Shown here: positions 18,601 through 26,338 of the stretch, one piece after another
Layout: each line of letters starts with the position of its first letter
Position numbering within the stretch: the stretch's first letter is position 1
Notes under the pieces: generated by a model
The model's database searches: none
The model's input: only the letters and a program-made list of their open reading frames with translations
Told to the model about the DNA's origin: nothing
NCBI RefSeq assembly: GCF_003478335.1
Contig: NZ_QUFB01000032.1
Coordinates: forward strand, 1-32,942
Direction of reading: 5' to 3'
DNA: 32,942 nucleotides
Source: Clostridium sp. AM49-4BH
Lineage (GTDB): Bacteria; Bacillota; Clostridia; Lachnospirales; Lachnospiraceae
Program-made: the position numbers and the translations under genes

Positions 18601-18628
18601 TTGAAATCAACATAATCTGCGATATAAT
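18601..18628 (+). promoter_or_regulatory. candidate sigma-A promoter for the second chemoreceptor
   Basis: TTGAAA (18601-18606), a 16-base spacer, and TATAAT (18623-18628), about 97 bases before the ATG. It lies just after the sigma-28-like element, so the two would compete or act under different conditions. Confidence 0.5.
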
Positions 18629-18724
18629 AAAACTGGTATGATACAGTAAACAGAAATAATTATTTGTTGTACGCAAGGTTATGAAGGTATAGGAAAATTT
18701 ATAAGGAGAACGAGGAGGAAAAAT

Positions 18725-20209
18725 ATGACAGAAAATCAATATCAGAGAGCAAACAGGATGGTACTGATCACGATTCTGATAGTATTTGGGTTTATTGCAG
18801 TAACAGTCTTAGCGGCATTAGGAGTTTCAAAGGGAGAACAGCCAGGCAGGATTATAATACAGTTTATCACAGCGTTGATTGTTATGACTGCATCAATCGC
18901 AGCATACATAATGAAAAAGAAAACATATATATGTGAGGTTCTATTATCAGTAAATATAGCGATTGGATATGTTGTTGTTGTATTACTGAATTCTACGGAT
19001 ACCGTGTGGACATATGGAATTCCGATGATTATTTCCGTTATGGTTTATCTTAATAAAAGATTGATGTATTGTGCCAATGGTTTAGTTATATTAGCAAATA
19101 TTGTGCGATTAATAAAGGATTTTGACAGTAGCAATTCGGAACTGTTATCAAGCAGGGTATTAGCTATCCTTGTAATCATTCTTGTGACGATCATATCGAT
19201 CAATATAGCGAATATATTGATTCAGTATTTTGGCGAGAAGGTATCCCAGATTGAGGAGGCGGCTGCAAAACAGAATGAAAGCAATACGAAAATGGTTGCT
19301 ATTGCGGATAATATTTCTGACGAGTTTGAAAAAGCGATGACTATGCTGAATGAACTTGAGAAAAGTATAGATATCAGCCACAGTTCTATGGGGGATATCG
19401 CAGACAGCACGGAAAGTACGGCAGAGGCAATCCAGAGACAGGCGGTTATGTGTTCTGAGATTCAGGAAAACACGGATATGGCGGAAAAAGAAATTAATCA
19501 GATGATAAGTGCATCTGATAAGACAGATGAATCGGTAAATAACAGCAAGGTGGTTGTTGGTCAATTAAAAGAACAGGCACAGAATGTACAGGACGCAAGT
19601 AATATCATTGTTGATGTAATAAGTGGTCTTACAGAGAAGGTTAATGATGTACAGAATTTTGTTGGTGATATCGTTAATATATCCGCAAGGACAAATCTTC
19701 TTGCACTGAATGCGTCGATTGAGGCAGCCCGCGCAGGAGAAGCGGGAAAGGGGTTTGCGGTCGTTGCGGAGGAAATCCGTCAGCTTTCGGAACAGACCAA
19801 GAAGGCTTCTGAAAGTATTACAAATATCATACAGAAACTGAACGAAGATACCCAAAAAGCGAACGAGAGTATCAATGAATCTGTGTTATCCGTTGATAAA
19901 CAGAACGCACTTATTGATGAAACAGAAAAAACATTTGTTGAAGTAGGCAATACAATGGATGTGCTGATGTCAAGCATACATGTTGCAGAGCAGAGCATCA
20001 ATAAAATACTTGATTCAACGTCAGTGATATCGGATAATATATCACATCTGTCGGCAACAGGAGAAGAGGTTGCGGCTGCATCTGCGGAGGGCATCAAGGT
20101 ATCAGATTCCACGGTAGAGGGCATGAAGGAATGTAAAATAATACTCAACAATATATATGAGCATGCCAATGAATTAAAAGCTTCTGTTGAGACGAAGGAT
20201 ATTTATTAG
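18725..20209 (+). CDS. methyl-accepting chemotaxis protein with multi-helix membrane domain
   Basis: 494-residue receptor with no large extracellular domain. About six hydrophobic helices occupy residues 12-170 (for example [19 protein letters not shown] and [20 protein letters not shown]). A coiled-coil linker and the MCP signalling domain follow; the hairpin tip [20 protein letters not shown] starts at about 322. I see no clear HAMP domain. AGGAGG-like GAGGAGG lies 5 bases before the ATG. It stands alone among decayed genes, with sigma-A and sigma-28-like elements upstream. By analogy with membrane-embedded sensors it may detect a hydrophobic ligand or membrane state; that is inference. Confidence 0.93.
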   Translation: MTENQYQRANRMVLITILIVFGFIAVTVLAALGVSKGEQPGRIIIQFITALIVMTASIAAYIMKKKTYICEVLLSVNIAIGYVVVVLLNSTDTVWTYGIPMIISVMVYLNKRLMYCANGLVILANIVRLIKDFDSSNSELLSSRVLAILVIILVTIISINIANILIQYFGEKVSQIEEAAAKQNESNTKMVAIADNISDEFEKAMTMLNELEKSIDISHSSMGDIADSTESTAEAIQRQAVMCSEIQENTDMAEKEINQMISASDKTDESVNNSKVVVGQLKEQAQNVQDASNIIVDVISGLTEKVNDVQNFVGDIVNISARTNLLALNASIEAARAGEAGKGFAVVAEEIRQLSEQTKKASESITNIIQKLNEDTQKANESINESVLSVDKQNALIDETEKTFVEVGNTMDVLMSSIHVAEQSINKILDSTSVISDNISHLSATGEEVAAASAEGIKVSDSTVEGMKECKIILNNIYEHANELKASVETKDIY

Positions 20210-20215
20210 AGAGAA

Positions 20216-20381
20216 AATATGCTGTACTCCCTTCGAAAGACCCATCTATTCTTGAACAATATTACAATGCTTCCATTCCGGAATTTAAACGATTCAATAT
20301 TGTAGAAAATGAGATAGAATGGAACAATGGAGAAAACGGGCAGGACAAACAAGGTCGTAAAAAAGCTTCAAGTGATTGAGG
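20216..20381 (+). pseudogene. unrecognised coding remnant
   Basis: An open stretch with protein-like composition runs from just after the receptor stop: YAVLPSKDPSILEQYYNAS, then IPEFKRFNIVENEIEWNN, ending at a TGA near 20381. It has no start codon or ribosome binding site, so it looks like the 3' end of a lost gene. I cannot assign a family. Confidence 0.35.
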
Positions 20382-20406
20382 CTGTTGCATCAGGAAGGAG
20401 ATAAAA

Positions 20407-20860
20407 ATGCCTGAATTAAGTAAAAGAGTACAAACCTTTACGGATTCTGTAATCCATCGAACCCGTGCGGAAAAGTTTTTCGCAGGGATGAGCTGATGGC
20501 AATCGGTGAACTGGCAGTCAGATATGATGCATTTGTTGTGACGGATGAAGTGTATGAACATATTATTTTCTAAAGGGACTGGATAAAATTGGTCTGAAGC
20601 ATAATGTACCACAGGGAACGTATTTTGTGCTGATCGATATATCAGACTTTTTGGAACTTCCGCAGTTTCATGGATTCTCAGATCTGGAATTTTGTGAATG
20701 GATGATCAAAAATATTGGCGTGGCAGCAGTTCCGGGTTCCAGCTTTTTCAAAGAGGATGTCAATCATCTGATCCGGCTGCATTTTGCACGGGAAAAGAAA
20801 ACTCTGGACGAAGCTTTGTGTCGTCTGGAAAAAATGAAGGAATGTTTTCGTTCATATTAA
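20407..20860 (+). pseudogene. class I/II PLP aminotransferase with internal deletions
   Basis: Three pieces of one aminotransferase lie in order but in three different frames. The first starts at ATG 20407 after AAGGAG and has MPELSKRVQTFTDSVI, the usual N-terminus. The second (about 20469-20570) has NPCGKVF and RDELMAIGELAVRYDAFVV followed by TDEVYEH. The third (about 20570-20860) has KGLDKIGLKHNVPQGTYFVL and IKNIGVAAVPGSSFF. The segments between, including the Schiff-base lysine region, are missing, so no functional enzyme can be made. Intact relatives transaminate methionine, aromatic or related amino acids. Confidence 0.85.
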
Positions 20861-20908
20861 GAGTGCCCGGTTAGCGTAATTAAGTTTTCGGAAAATTAAA
20901 TATTGAAA

Positions 20909-20971
20909 GGGGCAGTTCCTTTGTATAAAGTTTTAAGTGACGAAACAAAAAACGCAAAGGAGAACTGCCCC
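20909..20971 (+). promoter_or_regulatory. long hairpin masking a ribosome binding site
   Basis: GGGGCAGTTC (20909-20918) pairs with GAACTGCCCC (20962-20971), and CTTTG (20919-20923) with CAAAG (20955-20959), leaving a 2-nt bulge and a 31-nt loop. The right arm contains AAAGGAG (20956-20962), the ribosome binding site of the next ORF, whose ATG follows at 20972. Folding should hide that site. Confidence 0.7.
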
Positions 20972-21397
20972 ATGTATAACAGTATAATCGAATTTATCGA
21001 AAAAGACACTACTAAAATTGAAAAATTTATCAAAGAATCATTATTATCCGGAAATATGATGCGTTTTGAGGAGGAACTGCTTGAAAATGTAATTGATCTG
21101 TTGGAGTATCAGCACAAAAAGGAGCAGATGCAAAAAAGAATCAAGAAACAGGATGAGCTGGTAAGAGAAGTCAAAAGGAATCATAGGATCAGTGGCGAAG
21201 AAACCTTACGAAAAGAGATACCGGGACTGGAAAGAGCCAGCTTCCGGGAAGGAAAGATTGAAGGAAAGATTGAAGGAAAGATTGAAGGAAAAGTTGAGAT
21301 TTTATATGAGGAACTTCATATGACTGTAGCGGAGATCGCGGAGAAATTAGTTATTTCAGAAGAGGAGGTGCAAAAAATTGTAGATGCCTCCAAGTAG
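20972..21397 (+). CDS. small protein with EGKI repeats, possibly from an Rpn-type nuclease/transposase
   Basis: 141 residues from ATG 20972, chosen for its AAAGGAG 9 bases upstream; a TTG at 20903 in the same frame has no comparable site. The protein is strongly helical and charged (MYNSIIEFIEKDTTKIEKF, LLENVIDLLEYQHKKEQM). It has a run of EGK(I/V) four-residue repeats and ends in TVAEIAEKLVISEEEVQKIV. That repeat plus helix-turn-helix-like tail resembles the C-terminus of Rpn/PD-(D/E)XK 'putative transposase' proteins, but no nuclease domain is present. It may be a domesticated or truncated relative. Function unknown. Confidence 0.6.
   Translation: MYNSIIEFIEKDTTKIEKFIKESLLSGNMMRFEEELLENVIDLLEYQHKKEQMQKRIKKQDELVREVKRNHRISGEETLRKEIPGLERASFREGKIEGKIEGKIEGKVEILYEELHMTVAEIAEKLVISEEEVQKIVDASK
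21248..21295 (+). repeat. 12-bp in-frame tandem repeat (EGKI units)
   Basis: Three perfect GAAGGAAAGATT units (21248-21283) followed by a variant unit, each adding four residues to the small protein. The unit keeps the frame, so slippage would vary the length of this linker without breaking the gene. Confidence 0.85.
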
Positions 21398-21458
21398 TGT
21401 TTAATTAAAAATGTGGTTATAATAACGTAATAAAGAAAAAAGAATGGAGGAAAAAGCG

Positions 21459-21788
21459 ATGAGTATGATCAAAAACATGGACAAGGCACAGGTAATGGTA
21501 CTGAAAGAACAGGTGTCCTATCAGGCAGGACAGGTAGTCAGCAAGACGCTTGCACAGAACGATGCGCTTAGTGTAACATTGTTTGCCTTTGATAAGGACG
21601 AGGAGATTAGTACCCATGAATCCGGTGGAGATGCGTTTGTAACCTGTTTGGATGGAGTTGGAAAAATTACGATTGATGGTGTGGAATATGAGCTGCACGA
21701 AGGAGAGTCGATCGTAATGCCCGCAAAACATCCACATGCGGTATACGGCAAAGAGCAGTTTAAGATGTTGTTAGTAGTGGTATTTTAG
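21459..21788 (+). CDS. cupin domain protein
   Basis: Small single-domain beta-barrel protein of 109 residues. ATG 21459 is preferred because GGAGG (21446-21450) lies 8 bases upstream; the in-frame ATG at 21444 overlaps that site. Cupin motif 1 reads ISTHESGGDAFVTCLDGVGK, and motif 2 is GESIVMPAKHPHAVYG, with His residues that usually bind a metal. Such proteins are often metal-dependent enzymes or small-molecule sensors; the substrate cannot be told. TATAAT at 21418-21423 could be its -10. A strong terminator follows. Confidence 0.88.
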   Translation: MSMIKNMDKAQVMVLKEQVSYQAGQVVSKTLAQNDALSVTLFAFDKDEEISTHESGGDAFVTCLDGVGKITIDGVEYELHEGESIVMPAKHPHAVYGKEQFKMLLVVVF

Positions 21789-21815
21789 TATTGTCTCAAG
21801 AGGATGGCAAAGATT

Positions 21816-21854
21816 TAGACAAAATGCTCCCAAAAGATGGGAGCATTTTGTCTA
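21816..21854. terminator. bidirectional intrinsic terminator
   Basis: A perfect 17-bp stem (TAGACAAAATGCTCCCA at 21816-21832 with its complement at 21838-21854) and a 5-nt loop, with A-rich and T-rich outer stem ends. It separates the cupin gene (plus) from the carboxypeptidase gene (minus), whose TAG stop (21852-21854) lies in the stem. Confidence 0.85.
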
Positions 21855-22613
21855 TTCCTGAAGATATTCTTCTAACGTAATTTTTTCACGCATGATCTTT
21901 TTAGCAGCTTTTTTGCCAACATAGCGAAAATGCCAAGATTCGTACATATAGCCGGTAACTTTTTCTTTATGTTTTGGATAACGGAGAATAAAGCCGTAAT
22001 CGGCACAGTGTTTACGCAGCCATTGATTTTCCGGGGTTTGTGCCTGCCCTCTGTCAAGCTGCAGATGATCAGAAGCGGTGATATCCACGCACAGTCCGGT
22101 TTCGTGTTCGCTATAATCGGCAGGTGCAACACTTCGCAAAGCATCTTTTTTAGCGGAACGATAACTCATTCCGGTACGCTCATTTTTGCGGATTTCCTCG
22201 GAAAGGAGTATTGTTTGTTTTTGACGGGTACGATAACCGCTTACGACATTGATAGAATAATTAGGATTAGCGGCTTCACAGTCAAACCACATATCACGAA
22301 GATGCGGATATATCACTTTGGCAACCTGAATGCCATTTTTTAATGTTTTGAGTTGGACCGAGTAGCCCTTTGGTAATGCATGATCTTTGTTCACTAAGAT
22401 CAGAGTTTGCTTGTGGTTGAGATTTGTGTGGTATTTATGGCTGCGCGTGGCCTGCGGTTGATCTGTTCCCTGAAAATGATAAGCAGCGCCTTCCGTAGAT
22501 CCGGCAGATGCGTGATCTTCCTTGATCACCAACAATATTCCTCCCCCTAAAATAGTAACCAGCACTAATAGTGCTGCAAATAATCCGATCAAATGACTTC
22601 TTTTATACCTCAT
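21852..22613 (-). CDS. VanY-type D-alanyl-D-alanine carboxypeptidase
   Basis: Membrane-anchored zinc peptidase predicted to trim the terminal D-Ala from peptidoglycan stem peptides. 253 residues: one N-terminal membrane anchor (about 9-30), a linker, then the peptidase domain with SGYRTRQKQ (125-133), SEHETGLCVDI with zinc ligands H170 and D177, and ESWHFRYVG with E225 and H228. All catalytic residues are present. AGGAGG lies 9 bases before the ATG. An 18-bp element at 22692-22709, 79 bases upstream, nearly repeats one found before the response-regulator gene, which suggests control by that two-component system. Confidence 0.93.
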   Translation of the reverse strand: MRYKRSHLIGLFAALLVLVTILGGGILLVIKEDHASAGSTEGAAYHFQGTDQPQATRSHKYHTNLNHKQTLILVNKDHALPKGYSVQLKTLKNGIQVAKVIYPHLRDMWFDCEAANPNYSINVVSGYRTRQKQTILLSEEIRKNERTGMSYRSAKKDALRSVAPADYSEHETGLCVDITASDHLQLDRGQAQTPENQWLRKHCADYGFILRYPKHKEKVTGYMYESWHFRYVGKKAAKKIMREKITLEEYLQE

Positions 22614-22691
22614 CTTATAAATTCCTCCTTGCCTGATCCTGTTTTATATTCTTATTAAAACAAAAGATTGCATCCGATTTTGCAAGAAAAG

Positions 22692-22709
22692 GTATCTAAG
22701 TTGTATCAT
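22692..22709 (-). promoter_or_regulatory. candidate response-regulator box, copy 1
   Basis: Plus-strand GTATCTAAGTTGTATCAT matches the element at 26059-26076 at 16 of 18 positions. On the minus strand it shows a direct repeat GATAC-N6-GATAC (11-bp period), typical of OmpR-family sites, upstream of the carboxypeptidase gene in the same orientation as copy 2 to its gene. Confidence 0.5.
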
Positions 22710-22748
22710 TACAAATTCGCAACACAAGGGAGTTATCATCCTATCCCA

Positions 22749-23690
22749 TTAACCATCGACCATCTGTGATGTACCATTAGAAGTCATAAAATCTGAATAG
22801 AAGTTACCAAAAGAGAATGTGAGATAATTCTCAATACCCGCATAGTTTTGCGAGGTTATGATGGTAACCGGGATGTTGTATTTGTAAGATTTAATTGTAA
22901 AATAATAGTGGGCTTCCTTATAGTCATCTTCACTGGAATACTGTGCGGAAACATCACGATTTATCGAAGCACCATAGTATTTTAGAAGACGCTTAGCGTA
23001 GCGGTCAATTTTTTCGGACAAAAGAGATTTTTTGCTTTCTCCCATAGGTGTTGCTTGATACTGCATTGGACTGTCGTTTCCTTGCAAAATGTGGGAGGCA
23101 GCTACGTGTCCCATTAATGGGACTGCATTATACTGTGTCGGATCGGACTTTGTCAAAATCTCTTTTATAGGTATGTTTCCCATTGATACATAGTAGATTT
23201 TTTCCTGCTCTACATCAAAACGCAAAGAATAAGATTGCTTGTTAGATTCTTTCAAGAAAGAAAGTTCCCAAACACAGAAACTGTCCGTTTCCAAATAATT
23301 ACGGATGGATAAATAAGTGGCGGATTGAAACATATTTTCCAGATCTTTCACCGTTAGATCGTCGGGAATAAGGTGAAAGGAGTAAAGTTTATGAAGTTGT
23401 TTTTGCAGTTTCTCAAAAAATGACTCATCATATTCTGTCAAAGTTTCTGCCTTTACCGTTGTCAAAATTTCCGAGACAGCGATCGTTTCGGATGAAAAAA
23501 TAGCGAGACGCTCTTTGTAAGACAGATTGACTTTGGTGGGTGTAGTCTGAGTGGAACCATGTGAAACCGTAATGGTATTGGTCGTTTTTTGGTCAGTCAG
23601 GTGATTCGTGATCTCAGGAATGATTTCTGCAGTAATAAAAAATGCAGCCACCAGTAAAAAGGTTAATACAATTCGCAACTGTTTTTTCAT
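22749..23690 (-). CDS. exported/anchored protein of unknown function, third gene of a two-component operon
   Basis: 313 residues with an N-terminal signal or anchor (LRIVLTFLLVAAFFITAEII) and a large predicted extracytoplasmic part without recognisable motifs. It starts 3 bases after the histidine kinase stop, so it is almost certainly co-translated with it. That tight coupling suggests an accessory that modulates the kinase or acts on the same envelope signal, as YycH/YycI-type proteins do for another kinase, although I see no sequence match to those. Function unknown. Confidence 0.75.
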   Translation of the reverse strand: MKKQLRIVLTFLLVAAFFITAEIIPEITNHLTDQKTTNTITVSHGSTQTTPTKVNLSYKERLAIFSSETIAVSEILTTVKAETLTEYDESFFEKLQKQLHKLYSFHLIPDDLTVKDLENMFQSATYLSIRNYLETDSFCVWELSFLKESNKQSYSLRFDVEQEKIYYVSMGNIPIKEILTKSDPTQYNAVPLMGHVAASHILQGNDSPMQYQATPMGESKKSLLSEKIDRYAKRLLKYYGASINRDVSAQYSSEDDYKEAHYYFTIKSYKYNIPVTIITSQNYAGIENYLTFSFGNFYSDFMTSNGTSQMVDG

Positions 23691-23693
23691 ATG

Positions 23694-25115
23694 CTACTCC
23701 TTTCCGGTTTGCGGGATGGTAATAGTGATCGTTGTACCGACATGAAGTTCACTTTCGATATGCCACTGCGCATGATGAAGGCGCAGGATCTCATAACAAA
23801 GCGACATACCAAGCCCGGCTCCACCCTCTTTGCGGGAGCGGGATTTATCTACCATATAAAAAGGTTTGGTGATTTTGTCGATTTCATCTGCAGGAATTCC
23901 TTTGCCGGTATCCTGTACGCTGATGCAGTAATAGTCATTGTCGGAATAACCAAGCACAGTGATCGTATCGCCAGACGAGGAAGCCTTTCTGGCGTTGTCG
24001 ATCAGATTGATAAGCAGTGATAAGAGTAGATCTTTGTCGCCATATAGCGTTGCAGGAGCGAGATGCATTGATAACATCACGTCTTTGGCTGCAAGATTTT
24101 GTTTCATCATTGGAACGATTGCATCGGTAAGTTCTGACGATGAAACCGGTGCGAAGGTAAGCTCCTGCTGTTGCAGAACAAATAGATCCAACAGTTTGTA
24201 TGACAAGGATTCCAAGCGTTTTCCCTGTGAAAAGATATAGTCTGCCGCCTGCCACTTTTCTTCCTGCGACAGATCCATCGTGCGTAATAACTCGGCATAG
24301 CCGATAATGGAAGTGAGCGGCGTTTTTAATTCGTGTGCAAACGCTGCCGTAAATGCTTCTTGATTTTTGGCGTGCATGGATATCTCATCAATTTTTTCTT
24401 GCAGACTATCAGCCATGCGATTAAAATCAGCCGCCAGAGTAGCAATTTCATCCTGTCCATGAACTTGGACACGACTATTCAAATCGCCATCTGCGAAACT
24501 GCGCGTGGAAGCCGAAAGGACACGCACGCGATATGTCAAAAAATATGACAAAGCCAGAGAAAGGATCATGCAGGACACCAATATGATAAACATGATATAG
24601 TGGTACATGCGAGTCATTTCCTGACGCTGCAAATAAATGTTATTGATATTTGTAACAGTTTCTACGTAATAACCTTTCAGATCGCTTGGTAATATCGTAT
24701 AGCTTACGATACGTAAATAATACGTATCTTTACTTTTATATATTTCGCGTGCGGACTTGTTTTTCCCTGCTTTAGCAAAGAGGACATCGTTGTTCTGCGG
24801 TTTTCCGGAGGAGTAAACAACGCTTCGCTGGTCATTATATATTGTGAAAAAATCGGAATCCCCTCCAAAACTTACCGCAAAGGATGAACAGATCTCTTTC
24901 ATGGCATTTTTGTGTTTAGTAAAATAATCCGCAGGCATAGAGCCGACAATATTGCCTAGAGACATGCGGACCATTTCGTTTTTGCTGTTGCCGGACTCAA
25001 TCTCTCGATGATAGGAAGCTCGAAAGGACGCAGAAATCATCCAGGTTCCGCAAATACTAAAAGCAGTTGCGATCAAGATAAAAAAACTGATAAAAATTTT
25101 CCAATAAAATTTCAT
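23694..25115 (-). CDS. membrane histidine kinase
   Basis: Sensor kinase of 473 residues. TM1 is at about 7-28, an extracellular sensor of roughly 140 residues follows, TM2 is at about 172-195, then a HAMP domain (about 192-245). The dimerisation domain carries the phospho-acceptor H261 in AFAHELKTPLTSIIGYAELL. The ATPase domain has the N box (INLIDNARKAS), DTGKGIP and GGAGLGMSL. It is encoded after its cognate response regulator with a 132-base gap filled by repeated sequence; its ribosome binding site (GGAGGGAG) falls in one repeat copy. VanS-like in layout, but the signal is unknown. Confidence 0.95.
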   Translation of the reverse strand: MKFYWKIFISFFILIATAFSICGTWMISASFRASYHREIESGNSKNEMVRMSLGNIVGSMPADYFTKHKNAMKEICSSFAVSFGGDSDFFTIYNDQRSVVYSSGKPQNNDVLFAKAGKNKSAREIYKSKDTYYLRIVSYTILPSDLKGYYVETVTNINNIYLQRQEMTRMYHYIMFIILVSCMILSLALSYFLTYRVRVLSASTRSFADGDLNSRVQVHGQDEIATLAADFNRMADSLQEKIDEISMHAKNQEAFTAAFAHELKTPLTSIIGYAELLRTMDLSQEEKWQAADYIFSQGKRLESLSYKLLDLFVLQQQELTFAPVSSSELTDAIVPMMKQNLAAKDVMLSMHLAPATLYGDKDLLLSLLINLIDNARKASSSGDTITVLGYSDNDYYCISVQDTGKGIPADEIDKITKPFYMVDKSRSRKEGGAGLGMSLCYEILRLHHAQWHIESELHVGTTITITIPQTGKE

Positions 25116-25117
25116 AT

Positions 25118-25275
25118 TGTTTTATGCTCCCTCCATGTTGACATTAAACCGTCACCTGTCATTTTGATGATCGTTTTACACTTCCGCAATGTCAACTTCA
25201 AGTTGCCACCTGTCTTGTAACTTTGCAGAAGAATTATGATAATCGTTTTATATTCCCGCAATGTCAACTTCAAGT
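25118..25275 (-). repeat. three degenerate copies of the response-regulator 3' end
   Basis: Copy B (25237-25275) is the end of the regulator gene. Copy A (25165-25203) matches it at 35 of 39 bases and still reads QLEVDIAEV then stop, against RLEVDIAGI then stop in the gene. A third, more diverged copy around 25118-25160 reads RFNVNMEGA then stop. ACCTGTC recurs beside copies A and C. This suggests repeated tandem duplication of the gene's tail. Confidence 0.8.
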
Positions 25276-25916
25276 CGATACCCTACTTTATATACGGTTT
25301 TTATTTTATCTTCCCAGTGTAGCTTTTTGCGCAGCCGCTGTATATGGAGATCTACAGTACGACCGTCACCCATATATTCATTCTGCCAAATGTTCTCATA
25401 AATAGTTTCACGATATAATGCGATATTTTTATTGCGCACTAAGAAGAGAAGCAGCTCAAACTCCTTGAGTGTCAGCATGATCTGCTTCCCTTGTTTGGTT
25501 ACGGTACGTGATGGAACGTCGATGACAGTATCAAAAATCGTGATCCTCTCCTCACTTTTGTGATAACGTCTCAGAACGGTTTCTACACGTGCTAACAATT
25601 CCATCATTTCAAATGGTTTTGTAATGTAGTCATCCGCTCCTGCCCTCAAACCTTTCACTTTGTCATCCAACGTGCCCATCGCCGTAATAAAAATGACCGG
25701 CATTTGTGTCGTCTTGATATAGTCAAGCAATTCATAGCCGTCAATGCCCGGCAGCATGATATCCAGCAAAATGAGGTTGTAACTGTTTTCTGCAATCAGG
25801 TCTGCAGCAGTTTCGCCATCAAATGCCTGTTCACATATGTAACCGGTTTTGCAGAGACTCATACGAATCAGATTCGAAATAGCCTCTTCATCTTCTACAA
25901 TCAATATTTTAGTCAT
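25248..25916 (-). CDS. OmpR/PhoB-family response regulator
   Basis: DNA-binding regulator partnered with the kinase downstream. From ATG 25916 (MTKILIVEDEEAIS) it has 222 residues. The receiver domain has the acidic pair in VEDEE, phospho-acceptor D52 (LLDIMLPG), conserved T in FITAMG, and K in ITKPFEM. The C-terminal winged helix has LTLKEFELLLFLVRN and DGRTVDLHIQRLRKKL. A TTG four codons upstream is an alternative start. An 18-bp box 143 bases upstream (26059-26076) suggests autoregulation. Its last codons are repeated downstream. Confidence 0.95.
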   Translation of the reverse strand: MTKILIVEDEEAISNLIRMSLCKTGYICEQAFDGETAADLIAENSYNLILLDIMLPGIDGYELLDYIKTTQMPVIFITAMGTLDDKVKGLRAGADDYITKPFEMMELLARVETVLRRYHKSEERITIFDTVIDVPSRTVTKQGKQIMLTLKEFELLLFLVRNKNIALYRETIYENIWQNEYMGDGRTVDLHIQRLRKKLHWEDKIKTVYKVGYRLEVDIAGI

Positions 25917-26058
25917 AGCTTTGTCCAATATCTGTCACGGTTATTATATACGGCCTGTCCCCTATCAGGCGTATTATAACCGGAAGTCCTCTCGTGCTTA
26001 CACAGTTGTGTGTGGAAATTTCCATAACTTCAACACACGTTTACTATACCGACCTTAT

Positions 26059-26076
26059 GTATCTAAAATGTATCAT
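26059..26076 (-). promoter_or_regulatory. candidate response-regulator box, copy 2
   Basis: Plus-strand GTATCTAAAATGTATCAT; minus-strand direct repeat GATAC-N6-GATAC. Ten bases beyond it on the minus strand lies TATAGT (26048-26043), a possible -10. A 12-bp palindrome, TGGAAATTTCCA, is nearby at 26013-26024. These lie in the 410-base region between the divergent response-regulator and ECF sigma genes. Confidence 0.5.
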
Positions 26077-26100
26077 AAATCTGACAAATCATATGACCGG

Positions 26101-26254
26101 TGATTTCTTATTTGTTGTATTAGCATCTAGATAGCAGTATAACCTCTAAAGGATTATACTGTCAAAAGGAAAGATGGCAAAGTCCCTTTCATAAATGATG
26201 AACACCCTAATCTTTTAAAAATAAAATTAGAAAATGGTGTAACATTTCGATGAC
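26101..26254 (+). repeat. remnant related to the large palindromic element
   Basis: TGATTTCTTATTTGTT (26101-26116) and a 30-base segment (26177-26206) match bases 31774-31789 approximately and 31941-31970 (29/30) of the large palindrome. The second segment reads GKVPFINDEHPNLLK in an open frame to 26254, against RKVPFKNDEHLAS in the palindrome. No start codon is present, so this is a decayed copy or shared mobile sequence. Confidence 0.6.
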
Positions 26255-26266
26255 TCATCTGTTATA
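26238..26266 (+). promoter_or_regulatory. candidate ECF-type autoregulated promoter
   Basis: TGTAACATTT (26238-26247) resembles the TGWAAC-nTTT -35 of ECF sigma factors such as SigX/SigM/SigW; CTGTTATA follows about 16 bases later. It sits about 75-100 bases before the ECF sigma gene. The -10 match is weak, and the same bases also encode the end of the repeat remnant. Confidence 0.35.
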
Positions 26267-26338
26267 TTGGTAGATAGCACGAAAAATCGCCATCTGTAGC
26301 AACGTGCGAGATGAGGAAAGGAGGGGGAGCTTGACAAA

